Position numbers and translations under genes: made by a program | The notes under the pieces: generated by a model | The model's input: the letters and a program-made list of their open reading frames with translations, nothing else | Database searches by the model: none | Told to the model about the DNA's origin: nothing | Part shown: piece by piece, positions 38,929-48,499 of the stretch | How positions within the stretch are numbered: the stretch's first letter is position 1 | How the letters are laid out: every line of letters starts with the position of its first letter | Source: an uncultured Stenotrophomonas sp. | GTDB lineage: Bacteria > Pseudomonadota > Gammaproteobacteria > Xanthomonadales > Xanthomonadaceae | Length of the DNA stretch: 64,000 nucleotides | Reading direction: 5' to 3' | Assembly (NCBI RefSeq): GCF_945952405.1 | Contig: NZ_CAMFIA010000022.1 | Coordinates: 1 to 64,000 of the forward strand

Positions 38929-41900
38929 ATGAACCTGTCCGGTCCCTTCATCCGCCGTCCGATCGGCACCGCCCTGCTGGCCATCGGCCTGTTCATGGTC
39001 GGCCTGATCTGCTACCTGCGCCTGGGCGTATCGGCGCTGCCGAACATCGAGATCCCGGTGATCTTCGTGCACGCCAGCCAGTCCGGTGCCGATGCGGCGA
39101 CCATGGCCTCCACCGTCACTGCGCCGCTGGAACGCCATCTCGGCCAGCTGCCCGGCATCGATCGCATGCGCTCGTCGAGCTCGGAAGGCAGCTCGCTGGT
39201 GTTCATGATCTTCCAGAGCGGCCACAACATCGATTCGGCCGCGCTCGACGTACAGACCGCGATCAACTCGGCGCAGGCCGACCTGCCCTCGGGCATGGGC
39301 TCGCCGATGTACCAGAAGGCGAACCCGAACGACGATCCGGTGATCGCCATCGCGCTGACGTCGCAGACGCAGTCGGCCGATGAACTGTACAACGTGGCCG
39401 ACTCGCTGCTGGCGCAGCGCATCCGCCAGATCAGCGGCGTGGCCTCGGTCGACATCGCTGGCGCCTCGACGCCGGCGGTGCGCGTGGACGTCAACCTGCG
39501 GCTGATGAATGCACTGGGGTTGACCGCCGATGACCTGCGCAACGCGGTGCGCGCCGCCAACGTGACCTCGCCGACCGGCTTCCTCAGCGACGGCAACACC
39601 ACCACGGCGATCATCGCCAACGATTCGGTGGCACGCGCCGCCGATTTCGCCGACCTGGTGGTCAAGACCCAGGGCGATGGCCGGGTGATCCGCCTGAAGG
39701 ACATCGCCAACGTCTACGACGGCCAGCAGGACGCCTACCAGGCGGCCTGGTTCGACCACAAGCCGGCGGTGGTGATGTATGTGTTCACCCGCGCCGGCGC
39801 CAACATCGTGGAGACCGTGGACCGGGTCAAGGCCCAGATCCCGACCCTGCGCGACTACCTGCAGCCGGGCACCACGCTGACCCCCTACTTCGACCGCACC
39901 CCGACCATCCGCTCGTCGCTGCATGAAGTACAGATCACCCTGCTGATCAGCCTGGCGATGGTGGTGCTGACCATGGCGTTGTTCCTGCGCCGGCTGGCGC
40001 CGACGCTGATCGCCGCAGTGACCGTGCCGCTGTCGCTGGCCGGTGCGGCGCTGGTGATGTACGTGATGGGCTTCACCCTGAACAACCTGAGCCTGCTGGC
40101 GCTGGTGATCGCGATCGGCTTCGTGGTCGACGATGCGATCGTGGTGATCGAGAACATCATGCGCCACCTCGACGAGGGCATGCCACGGATGCAGGCGGCA
40201 CTGACCGGTGCGCGCGAGATCGGCTTCACCATCGTTTCGATCACCGCCTCGCTGGTGGCGGTGTTCATTCCGCTGCTGTTCGCCAGCGGCATGATGGGTG
40301 CGTTCTTCCGCGAGTTCACCGTTACCCTGGTGGCCGCCATCGTGGTCTCGATGATCGTCTCACTGACGCTGACCCCGGCGCTCTGCAGCCGCTTCCTCAG
40401 CGCCCATGACCACAGCGCACCGCCGTCGCGGTTCGGCCGCTGGCTCGATGCCGGCCATGAACGCATGCTGCGCGTCTACACCCTGTTCCTCGACTTCTCG
40501 CTGCGCCATGCGCTGCTGATGTCGTTGACCCCGTTGATCCTGATCGGCGTCACCGTCTTCCTGTTCGGCGCGGTGAAGAAGGGCGCGTTCCCGCCGCAGG
40601 ACACCGGCCTGATCTGGGGCCGCGCCAACTCCAGTGCCACCGTCTCCTTCGAGGACATGGTCGCCCGCCAGCGCCGCATCACCGACATGCTGATGGCCGA
40701 TCCAGCGGTGAAGACCGTGGGCGTTCGCCTTGGCAGCGGCCGCCAGGGCTCCAGCGCGCAGTTCAACATCGAGTTGAAGTCGCGCAGCGACGGCCGCCGC
40801 GAAACCACCGCGCATGCGCTGGCGCGGCTGAGTGCCAAGGCCGACCGCTACCCGGACCTGCAGCTGCGCCTGCGTGCGATCCAGGACCTGCCCAGCAATG
40901 ACGGCGGCGGCTCCAGCCAGGGCGCGCAGTACCGCATCTCGCTGCAGGGCAATGACCTTGCGGCGCTGCAGGAATGGCTGCCCAAGCTGCAGGCGGAGCT
41001 GAAGAAGAACCCGAAGCTGCGCGACGTCGGCACCGACGTGGACAATGCAGGCCTGCGCCAGAACATCCAGATCGACCGTGCCAAGGCCGCGCGGCTGGGC
41101 ATCACCGTCGGCGCCATCGACGGCGCGCTGTACGGTGCGTTCGGCCAGCGCCAGATCTCGACCATCTACTCGGACATCAACCAGTACAGCGTGGTGGTCA
41201 ACGCCCTGCCCTCGCAGACCGCCACGCCGGCGGCCCTCGATGAGGTGTATGTACGCGCACGCAGCGGCGACATGGTGCCGATCACCGCGGTGGCCACCCA
41301 GGTGCCCGGCCTGGCGCCGTCGCAGATCACCCACGAGAACCAGTACACGACGATGGACCTCAGCTACAACCTGGCGCCCAACGTCAGCATGGGCGAGGCC
41401 AAGGCGATCATCGATGCGACCGTGGCCGGCATGCGCATGCCGGGTGACATCCGCCTGGCCGATGACGCCGGCTTCGGGTTCAATTCCGATCCCAGCGACA
41501 TGCTGATCCTGGTGCTGGCGGCGATCCTGACCGTGTACCTGGTGCTGGGCATGCTCTACGAGAGCCTGATCCACCCGGTCACCATCCTGTCCACACTGCC
41601 GGCGGCGGGCGTCGGCGCGCTGCTGGCCCTGTTCGGGACCAATACCGAGTTGTCGGTGATCTCGATGATCGCGCTGGTGTTGTTGATCGGCATCGTCAAG
41701 AAGAACGCGATCATGATGATCGACTTCGCCCTGGTGGCACAGCGCGAACACGGGCTGGCACCGCGCGACGCCGCCCGTGAGGCCAGCATCGTGCGCTTCC
41801 GCCCGATCATGATGACCACGATGGTGGCGATCCTGGCGGCGGTGCCGCTGGCGATCGGCCTGGGTGAGGGCTCCGAGCTGCGCCGTCCGCTCGGCATCGC

Positions 41901-42051
41901 CATGATCGGCGGCCTGCTGTTCTCGCAGAGCCTGACCCTGCTCAGCACGCCGGCGTTGTACGTGATCTTCTCCTGCCTCGCCGAACGCTGGCGCGCCCGC
42001 CGCGCGCGCCGACGCGAAGCGAAACTGCTCAAGCGCGCACAGCGCGCCTGA
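38929..42051 (+). CDS. RND inner-membrane pump subunit (MdtC-like)
   Basis: 1040 aa. TM1 is FIRRPIGTALLAIGLF, the relay region AIGFVVDDAIVVIENI. It is about 40% similar in layout to the preceding gene, so a duplicated partner. The start ATG lies 31 bases after the preceding stop. No outer-membrane channel (TolC/OprM type) follows: the next gene is a FUSC protein. The pump must use a channel encoded elsewhere. Confidence 0.93.
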   Translation: MNLSGPFIRRPIGTALLAIGLFMVGLICYLRLGVSALPNIEIPVIFVHASQSGADAATMASTVTAPLERHLGQLPGIDRMRSSSSEGSSLVFMIFQSGHNIDSAALDVQTAINSAQADLPSGMGSPMYQKANPNDDPVIAIALTSQTQSADELYNVADSLLAQRIRQISGVASVDIAGASTPAVRVDVNLRLMNALGLTADDLRNAVRAANVTSPTGFLSDGNTTTAIIANDSVARAADFADLVVKTQGDGRVIRLKDIANVYDGQQDAYQAAWFDHKPAVVMYVFTRAGANIVETVDRVKAQIPTLRDYLQPGTTLTPYFDRTPTIRSSLHEVQITLLISLAMVVLTMALFLRRLAPTLIAAVTVPLSLAGAALVMYVMGFTLNNLSLLALVIAIGFVVDDAIVVIENIMRHLDEGMPRMQAALTGAREIGFTIVSITASLVAVFIPLLFASGMMGAFFREFTVTLVAAIVVSMIVSLTLTPALCSRFLSAHDHSAPPSRFGRWLDAGHERMLRVYTLFLDFSLRHALLMSLTPLILIGVTVFLFGAVKKGAFPPQDTGLIWGRANSSATVSFEDMVARQRRITDMLMADPAVKTVGVRLGSGRQGSSAQFNIELKSRSDGRRETTAHALARLSAKADRYPDLQLRLRAIQDLPSNDGGGSSQGAQYRISLQGNDLAALQEWLPKLQAELKKNPKLRDVGTDVDNAGLRQNIQIDRAKAARLGITVGAIDGALYGAFGQRQISTIYSDINQYSVVVNALPSQTATPAALDEVYVRARSGDMVPITAVATQVPGLAPSQITHENQYTTMDLSYNLAPNVSMGEAKAIIDATVAGMRMPGDIRLADDAGFGFNSDPSDMLILVLAAILTVYLVLGMLYESLIHPVTILSTLPAAGVGALLALFGTNTELSVISMIALVLLIGIVKKNAIMMIDFALVAQREHGLAPRDAAREASIVRFRPIMMTTMVAILAAVPLAIGLGEGSELRRPLGIAMIGGLLFSQSLTLLSTPALYVIFSCLAERWRARRARRREAKLLKRAQRA

Positions 42052-42083
42052 GGGTGGCTGGCCAAGGGGCTGCCTGAGGTGGC

Positions 42084-42102
42084 TGCGGACCGTTGGTCCG
42101 CA
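42084..42102 (+). repeat. REP-like palindrome after the RND operon
   Basis: TGCGGACC / GGTCCGCA around GTT. The same arm core recurs at 45288-45308. Confidence 0.6.
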
Positions 42103-42165
42103 CGCCGGCCCCCTATTTCACGCGACGCCCGCAATAATGGAGGCCACTCCTCCCCTCGAGCCTGC

Positions 42166-44343
42166 ATGTCCGCCCGCGAATCCCGCCTCAGCCGCCTGTG
42201 GGCCCACGAGAAGGCCAGTTATGGCCTGCGGGTATTCATCGCCCTGACCGCGGCGCTTGCCGTGTGCTGGCAGCTGGACGCACTGCCGGCCCTGCCCGGC
42301 GTGTTCCTCGGCATCATCGCCAGCGCCATCGCCGAAACCGACGACAACTGGTGGGGCCGGACCAAGGCGGTGCTGCTGTCGCTGCTGTGCTTCTGCATCG
42401 CCGCGGCCTCGGTGATCTGGCTGTTCCCGTGGCCGTGGATCTTCATCGCTGCGCTGGCGCTGTCGACCTTTGCCCTGACCCTGCTCGGCGCGCTCGGCGA
42501 GCGCTATGCGTCGATCGCCCAGGCCACGGTGACGCTCGCGATCTACACCATGATCGGCCTGGAGCAGCACGGCGCCAGCGACCTGCACAGCGCGCTGGAC
42601 GCGGTCAGCCACCTGCTGGCCGGTGCCGCCTGGTACGGCCTGCTGTCGATCCTGTGGACCGCGCTGTTCGCCAACCGGCCGGTGCGCGAGCGGGTGGCCC
42701 GGCTGTACCTGGAACTGGGCCGCTACCTGCAGCTGAAAGCCGCGCTGTTCGAACCGGTGCGCGAGGCCGACCTGCAGCGCCGCCAGCTTGACCTGGCCGA
42801 GCAGAACCGGCGCGTGGTCGGCGCCCTGAACGAAGCCAAGACCGCGATCCTGGCCCGCTTCGGCCGCTCCGGGCGCCCCGGCGTGAACTCCGGCCTGTAC
42901 CTGCGGCTGTACTACATGGCACAGGATTTCCATGAGCGCGCCAGCTCCTCGCACTACCCATACGGCGCGCTGGTGGACGCCTTCTTCCACAGCGACGTGC
43001 TGTACCGCTGCCAGCGCCTGCTCGACCTGCAGGGCCAGGCCTGCGCGCGGCTGGGCGAGGCGATCCGCCTGCGCCGCCCGTTCGTGTATGGCGAGAGCAA
43101 CCAGCAGGCCGGGCGCGACCTGGCCGATGCACTGGCCTACCTGCGCGACCAGCAGCGGCCGCAATGGCAACGCCTGCTCGGCTCGCTGGACCTGCTGGTG
43201 CACAACCTGCGCAGCATCGAGCGCCGCCTGCTGGATGCCGAGCGCTCCGAGGCCAGCCTCGACAACGTCGATACCCGCCTGCGCGACAGCAATCCACACA
43301 CCCTGCGCGAGATGGGCGTGCGCCTGCGCCAGCAGCTGACGCCCGGCTCGGTGCTGTTCCGCCACGGCCTGCGCATGGCCCTGGCCCTGATTGCCGGCTT
43401 TGCGGCGATCCGGCTGTTCAATGCGCAGAACGGCTCGTGGGTGCTGTTGACCATCGTGTTCGTGTGCCGGCCCAATTTCGGCGCCACCCGCCAGCGCCTG
43501 GCGCAACGCATCGTCGGCACCGTGGCCGGCCTCGTGCTCACCTGGGCGCTGCTGCAACTGTTCCCGCAGCTGCATGTGCAGCTGCTCATCGCATTGCTGT
43601 CGGCGCTGCTGTTCTTCTTCACCCGGACCGACCGATACCTGGTGGCATCGGCGGCGATCACGGTGATGGCGCTGACCTGCTTCAACCTGATCGGCGACGG
43701 CTTCGTGCTGATCGTGCCGCGCATGGTCGATACGCTGCTGGGCTGTGCGATCGCCGCCGCTGCCGCGTTCCTGATCCTGCCCGACTGGCAGGGCCGCCAG
43801 CTGCACCGGGTGCTGGCACGCGTGCTGGACACCGCCGCGCGCTACCTGGACTCGGTACTGGGCCAGTACCGCAGCGGCATGCGCGACGACCTGGCGTACC
43901 GCATCGCCCGCCGCGACATGCACAACGCCGACGCCGCACTGTCCACTGCGCTGTCCAACATGCTGCGCGAACCCGGCCACGTCCGCCGCAACCTCGATGC
44001 CGGCTTCCATTTCCTGGCGTTGTCCAACACCCTGCTCGGCCATCTGTCGGCGCTCGGCGCGCACCGCGACCAGGTGGACAGCTATGCCGGCGATCCGCTG
44101 GCGCTGGCGGCCGGTGAACGGGTGCGCAAGGCGCTGCAGCAGCTGGCCACGGCGCTGAGCGCACGGCAGCCGGTCGCGGAAGACCACAACGACGCCGACC
44201 GTGCGGTGGCGGCCGAGCTGGAACAGATCGACGATGCGATGCCGCCGAAGCTGCAGTTGATCCGCACCCAGATGGCGCTGGTGCTGCGGCTGCTGCCCAA
44301 GGTGCGCGCCGCGGCCAATGAGGCAGTGCGCAGCCTGACGTGA
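42166..44343 (+). CDS. FUSC/YccS-YhfK family membrane protein
   Basis: 725 aa. Six N-terminal membrane helices (about 20-150), a cytoplasmic helical region (about 170-380), a second group of helices (about 400-520) and a C-terminal soluble region. This is the duplicated fusaric-acid-resistance/YccS architecture, related to plant ALMT channels and p-hydroxybenzoate efflux AaeB. Substrate unknown. The start ATG (MSARESRL) is preferred to an earlier frame because it begins close to the first helix. Confidence 0.85.
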   Translation: MSARESRLSRLWAHEKASYGLRVFIALTAALAVCWQLDALPALPGVFLGIIASAIAETDDNWWGRTKAVLLSLLCFCIAAASVIWLFPWPWIFIAALALSTFALTLLGALGERYASIAQATVTLAIYTMIGLEQHGASDLHSALDAVSHLLAGAAWYGLLSILWTALFANRPVRERVARLYLELGRYLQLKAALFEPVREADLQRRQLDLAEQNRRVVGALNEAKTAILARFGRSGRPGVNSGLYLRLYYMAQDFHERASSSHYPYGALVDAFFHSDVLYRCQRLLDLQGQACARLGEAIRLRRPFVYGESNQQAGRDLADALAYLRDQQRPQWQRLLGSLDLLVHNLRSIERRLLDAERSEASLDNVDTRLRDSNPHTLREMGVRLRQQLTPGSVLFRHGLRMALALIAGFAAIRLFNAQNGSWVLLTIVFVCRPNFGATRQRLAQRIVGTVAGLVLTWALLQLFPQLHVQLLIALLSALLFFFTRTDRYLVASAAITVMALTCFNLIGDGFVLIVPRMVDTLLGCAIAAAAAFLILPDWQGRQLHRVLARVLDTAARYLDSVLGQYRSGMRDDLAYRIARRDMHNADAALSTALSNMLREPGHVRRNLDAGFHFLALSNTLLGHLSALGAHRDQVDSYAGDPLALAAGERVRKALQQLATALSARQPVAEDHNDADRAVAAELEQIDDAMPPKLQLIRTQMALVLRLLPKVRAAANEAVRSLT

Positions 44344-44479
44344 ATTGCCTGCTTCGACGGCGTGGGTCCGGCAGTCACCGGGGCAGTGTGATGGCTGCAA
44401 CATCGCGTTGCATCCGGCGCTGCATTCCGATCACCTGAGCGCGGGGATACTGGCCCATCCCCGCCCCGGATCCTCCCCC

Positions 44480-45274
44480 ATGAAGATCGAACTCAGTGGC
44501 CGCACCGCGCTGGTCACCGCCTCCACCGCCGGCATCGGCCTCGCCATTGCCCAGGGCCTGGCCGAGGCCGGTGCGCGGGTCATCGTCAATGGCCGCAGCA
44601 CCGCCAGCGTCGAACGCGCCCGCCAGCACCTGCTCGCCGCCGTACCCGGGGCCGACGTGCTCGGCGTCGCCGCTGACCTGTCTGACGCCAGCGGTGCCGA
44701 AACGCTGCTGGCCGCCCTGCCCAGGGTCGACATCCTGGTCAACAACGCCGGCATCTTCGGCCCCGAAGACTTCTTCGAAACCGATGATGCGACCTGGGAA
44801 CGCTATTGGCAGACCAACGTGATGTCCGGCGTGCGGCTGTCGCGTGCACTGCTGCCGGCGATGGTCCAGGCCGGCTGGGGCCGCGTGCTGTTCATCTCCT
44901 CGGAATCGGCGCGCAACATTCCGGCCGACATGATCCATTACGGGGTCAGCAAGACCGCACAGCTGTCGCTGTCGCGTGGCCTGGCCAAGCGCGTGGCCGG
45001 CAGCGGGGTCACCGTCAACGCGGTACTGCCCGGCCCGACCCTGTCCGATGGCTTCGCCGCGATGTTCGAAGATGAACGCCAGCGCAGTGGCAAGCCGCTG
45101 GAACAGATCGGCCGCGAGTTCGTGATGGCGCATCGGCCGTCTTCGCTGATCCAGCGCACTGCCACGGTCGAGGAAGTAGCGAACATGGTGGTGTACCTGG
45201 CTTCGCCGCAGGCTTCGGCCACGTCGGGCGCTGCGCTGCGCGTGGATGGCGGCGTGGTCGACGATATCGTCTGA
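44480..45274 (+). CDS. Short-chain dehydrogenase/reductase
   Basis: 264 aa SDR. The cofactor motif is TASTAGIGLA (TGxxxGxG-like), the Asn element is NNAG (about residue 90), the catalytic Ser is in FISSES and the Tyr/Lys pair in YGVSK (about 156-160). NADP preference is suggested by NGRST after the second strand. Substrate unknown. The ATG gives the standard family length. It precedes an LplT-Aas-like gene with a REP between them. Confidence 0.88.
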   Translation: MKIELSGRTALVTASTAGIGLAIAQGLAEAGARVIVNGRSTASVERARQHLLAAVPGADVLGVAADLSDASGAETLLAALPRVDILVNNAGIFGPEDFFETDDATWERYWQTNVMSGVRLSRALLPAMVQAGWGRVLFISSESARNIPADMIHYGVSKTAQLSLSRGLAKRVAGSGVTVNAVLPGPTLSDGFAAMFEDERQRSGKPLEQIGREFVMAHRPSSLIQRTATVEEVANMVVYLASPQASATSGAALRVDGGVVDDIV

Positions 45275-45287
45275 GGCCTTTCAATGT

Positions 45288-45308
45288 GTGCGGACCCACG
45301 GTCCGCAC
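45288..45308 (+). repeat. REP-like palindrome
   Basis: GTGCGGACC / GGTCCGCAC around CAC, between the SDR gene and the transporter-acyltransferase gene. Core shared with 42084-42102. Confidence 0.6.
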
Positions 45309-45357
45309 CCACAGCAGATGGGCAGGAATGCTAGGCTGCGCCGGTCAAGGAGGCTCC

Positions 45358-47247
45358 ATGTCCGGTCACAACCAGTTCGCCCTGCTGCGCCAGCGCCGTT
45401 TCCTGCCGTTCTTCGTGGTCCAGGCGCTGGGTGCGTTCAACGACAACGTGTACCGGCAGGCGATCATCAGCATGCTGCTGTTCATGGCCGTGCCAGAGGA
45501 AGAACTGGGCCTGTACGCCACGCTGGCACCGGCCATCTTCATCCTGCCCTACTTCCTGTTCTCGGCACTGGCCGGGCAGATTGCCGACAAGCTGGAGAAA
45601 TCGCGGCTGATCGTGATCACCACCACCATGGAGATCGTGATCATGTCGCTGGCGGCCACCGGCTTCCTCACCCAGAGCCTGCCGGTGCTGCTGGTCGCGC
45701 TGTTCTGCACCGGCATGCAGTCGACCCTGTTCGGCCCGGTGAAGTATTCGGTGCTGCCGTCGGTACTCAAGCCCGAAGAGCTGACCGGTGGCAATGGCCT
45801 GGTCGAGATGGGCACCTCGATGTCGATCCTGTCCGGCATGATCGTCGGCGGCCTGGTGTTCACCGTGGCCGGCAGCCACGGCACGGTGGTGGCGGCGTGC
45901 GCGATCATCGGCCTGGCGATCTGCGGCAACATCGCCGCACGGCTGATTCCCAAGGTCGATGCCGGCGACCCGGGCCTGAAGATCAACTGGAACCCGCTGC
46001 CCGAATCGCTGGCGGTACTGCGCATGGCGCGCCAGCAGAAGGCGGTGCGCAACGCGATCCTGGGCGTGTCCTGGTTCTGGTTCGTCGGCACCGTGCTGAC
46101 CTCGCAGCTACCGGCCTACGCGGTGACCAACCTGGGCGGTGAACCGACCCTCTACATCTTCGCCCTGGCCCTGTTCTCGGTCGGCACCGGCATCGGCTCG
46201 CTGCTGTGCGAGAAGCTGTCGGCGCGCACGGTGGAGATCGGCCTGGTGCCGCTGGGCGCGTTCGGCATGACCGCGTTCCTGCTCGACCTGTACTTCGCCC
46301 GCAGTGGCGAGGCCAGCGTGCATGGGCTGACCATCGGCCCATTCCTGCAGCAGCCCGGCAGCATCCGCATCGTCATCGATCTGGTCGGCATCGGCCTGTT
46401 CACCGGCATCTTCGTGGTGCCGTTGTTCGCGCTGATCCAGAGCCGTACGCCGAAAGCACAGATGTCGCGCGTGTTCGCCGCGCTGAACATCCAGAATTCC
46501 GGCTTCATCGTCGCTGCGGCGCTGTTGTCGCTGGCCGCGCACAAGCTGCTGCACTGGACCATTCCACAGCAGTTCCTGGCCTTGGCCATCGCCAACGCGC
46601 TGGTGGCGATCTACATCTTCACCATCGTTCCCGAATTCCTGATGCGCTTCCTCAGCTGGCTGATGGTGCGCACCCTGTACCGGTTGCGCCCGCACGGCAT
46701 CGAGGCCAACGTGCCCGACGAAGGCGCGGCGCTGCTGGTCTGCAACCACGTCAGCTACATGGATGCACTGATCCTGTCGGCGACGATCCCGCGCCCGGTG
46801 CGTTTCGTCATGTACTACAAGATCTTCAACATCCCGGTGATGCGCTGGATCTTCCGCACCGCCAAGGCGATCCCGATCGCTGGCGCGCGCGAAGACCCGG
46901 CACTGATGCAGCGTGCCTTCGACGAGATCGACGCGGCGCTGGCCGAGGGCGAACTGGTCTGCATCTTCCCCGAAGGTGCGCTGACCCGCGATGGGCAGAT
47001 GGCGCCGTTCAAGTCCGGCGTCGAGAAGATCCTCGAGCGACGCCCGGTCCCGGTGGTACCGATGGCGCTGCGCGGGATGTGGTCGAGCATGTGGAGCCGG
47101 CGCGACAGCCGTCTTGGCCGCATGCGCGTGCCGCGCCGATTCCGTGCGACCGTCGAGGTGGTGGCGGCACCGGCGGTGGATGGCCATGCCTCCACCGCGC
47201 CGCTGCTGGAGGCCCAGGTACGGGCCCTGCGGGGCGATCACGCCTGA
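45358..47247 (+). CDS. MFS transporter fused to acyltransferase (LplT-Aas-like)
   Basis: 629 aa. Residues about 10-425 are a 12-helix MFS transporter similar to LplT (FVVQALGAFNDNVYRQA near the start). Residues about 430-629 are a PlsC-type acyltransferase with NHVSYMD (H-x4-D, about 464) and FPEGALTRDG (about 537). LplT moves lysophospholipids across the inner membrane and Aas re-acylates them; here both steps are in one chain, without the acyl-ACP-synthetase domain of full Aas. Start: AAGGAGG six bases before the ATG. Confidence 0.88.
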   Translation: MSGHNQFALLRQRRFLPFFVVQALGAFNDNVYRQAIISMLLFMAVPEEELGLYATLAPAIFILPYFLFSALAGQIADKLEKSRLIVITTTMEIVIMSLAATGFLTQSLPVLLVALFCTGMQSTLFGPVKYSVLPSVLKPEELTGGNGLVEMGTSMSILSGMIVGGLVFTVAGSHGTVVAACAIIGLAICGNIAARLIPKVDAGDPGLKINWNPLPESLAVLRMARQQKAVRNAILGVSWFWFVGTVLTSQLPAYAVTNLGGEPTLYIFALALFSVGTGIGSLLCEKLSARTVEIGLVPLGAFGMTAFLLDLYFARSGEASVHGLTIGPFLQQPGSIRIVIDLVGIGLFTGIFVVPLFALIQSRTPKAQMSRVFAALNIQNSGFIVAAALLSLAAHKLLHWTIPQQFLALAIANALVAIYIFTIVPEFLMRFLSWLMVRTLYRLRPHGIEANVPDEGAALLVCNHVSYMDALILSATIPRPVRFVMYYKIFNIPVMRWIFRTAKAIPIAGAREDPALMQRAFDEIDAALAEGELVCIFPEGALTRDGQMAPFKSGVEKILERRPVPVVPMALRGMWSSMWSRRDSRLGRMRVPRRFRATVEVVAAPAVDGHASTAPLLEAQVRALRGDHA

Positions 47248-47429
47248 CGCAGACCGGCTCGCCAGGCGGGCCGGGCGACCTCCCCACATACGCCACCGTC
47301 AAGTGGCGAATACGACCTGTCGTGTCTGTAAACGCATACATGCAACGCTGGTTGCGGTAGATTACGCACCCACAGGGGGGAGGTCCGGCCGATTCATCGT
47401 CGCCGGCCACCAAGGAATGGAGTCTCGCT

Positions 47430-47717
47430 TTGAATCAACCACCACCGCTCAGCCGTCCGGTCTACATCCCCAACCATCTGGTCTGGGCGATCCTGACGAC
47501 GCTGTTCTGCTGCCTGCCGTTGGGCGTGGTGTCGATCGTCTATGCCTCCCAGGTCGATGGCCGCCGCGCGGCCGGCGACTTGCCCGGGGCTTACAGCGCG
47601 TCGCGCAAGGCGGGCTGGTGGGCGGTGGCTTCGGCCGTGGCCCTGCCGGTCCTGTTGCTGTTGTGGTTCGGGCTGTTCGGCGGCTTGGCCGTACTGGGCG
47701 CTCTTTCCGACCAATGA
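47430..47717 (+). CDS. CD225/dispanin-like membrane protein 1
   Basis: 95 aa from TTG, with GGAG seven bases upstream. Two hydrophobic helices: one in NHLVWAILTTLFCCLPLGVV with adjacent cysteines, the second in the last 30 residues. The motif VWAILTTLFCCLPxGxVSIVYA is the bacterial CD225 (interferon-induced transmembrane/dispanin) signature. Followed 34 bases later by a paralogue. Function in bacteria unknown. Confidence 0.75.
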   Translation: MNQPPPLSRPVYIPNHLVWAILTTLFCCLPLGVVSIVYASQVDGRRAAGDLPGAYSASRKAGWWAVASAVALPVLLLLWFGLFGGLAVLGALSDQ

Positions 47718-47751
47718 TTCACCACCACCACCCATCAAGGAGCTTGAACCC

Positions 47752-48030
47752 ATGAATACCGCTACTCCGCAGGTCCCGAACAACCTGGTCTGGGCCATCC
47801 TGACCACCCTGTTCTGCTGCCTGCCGGCCGGCATCGTGTCGATCGTCTACGCCGCCCAGGTCAACGGCAAGCTGGCTGCCGGCGACATCGCCGGTGCCCA
47901 GGACTCCGCCGCCAAGGCCAAGAAGTGGGCCATCTGGTCGGCCATCGCCTGGGCCGTGGTGGTCGTGCTGTACGTGCTGTTCTTCGTTGTGCTCGGCGGC
48001 ATGGGCGCGATGAGCAACAGCGGCTACTGA
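47752..48030 (+). CDS. CD225/dispanin-like membrane protein 2
   Basis: 92 aa, with AAGGAG about ten bases upstream of the ATG. It shares VWAILTTLFCCLPAGIVSIV, QVNGKLAAGD and a C-terminal helix with the preceding gene, so a tandem duplicate. The block CCLP is fully kept. It is followed by a DUF2752 gene, a combination known in other bacteria for which no function is established. Confidence 0.8.
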   Translation: MNTATPQVPNNLVWAILTTLFCCLPAGIVSIVYAAQVNGKLAAGDIAGAQDSAAKAKKWAIWSAIAWAVVVVLYVLFFVVLGGMGAMSNSGY

Positions 48031-48073
48031 TACGCCTGGACGGATCCGGCGCATGCGCCGGATCCGTTGTTGC

Positions 48074-48499
48074 ATGTCCACGCTTCCCGCTCGTTCCCGA
48101 CTCGCCCGCTGGGCGCCGCTGCTGGTTTCTGCCGGCCTGGCCGCCGGTGCCACGGTGGTGCTGTGCAACGTCAATCCGTATGTGGCCGGCAATCCGCTGC
48201 CGAGCTGCCCGCTGTACGCGCTGACCGGCCTGTACTGCCCGGGCTGTGGCAGCACGCGCTGCCTGTATTCGCTGATCCACTTCGACCTGCCGGGCGCGAT
48301 GGCGATGAACCCGCTGCTGGTGATCAGCCTGCCGTTCCTGCTGCTGATGCTGCTGAACATCGCCGGCATCCGCCCGCGCGTGCTCGACCCGCTGATGCGG
48401 GTACTGGCCAATCCCACGTTCTGGCTCTGGGTGCTGCCCGGCTATGCGCTGCTGCGCAACCTGCCGTGGTCACCGTTCACCGCGCTGGCTCCGGTCTAG
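48074..48499 (+). CDS. DUF2752 family membrane protein
   Basis: 141 aa. It has the DUF2752 signature CPLYALTGLYCPGCGSTR (about residues 40-60), with three cysteines and an Arg, and then two more helices. The start ATG (MSTLPARS) gives a normal size. Third gene of the CD225-CD225-DUF2752 set. Function unknown. Confidence 0.85.
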   Translation: MSTLPARSRLARWAPLLVSAGLAAGATVVLCNVNPYVAGNPLPSCPLYALTGLYCPGCGSTRCLYSLIHFDLPGAMAMNPLLVISLPFLLLMLLNIAGIRPRVLDPLMRVLANPTFWLWVLPGYALLRNLPWSPFTALAPV

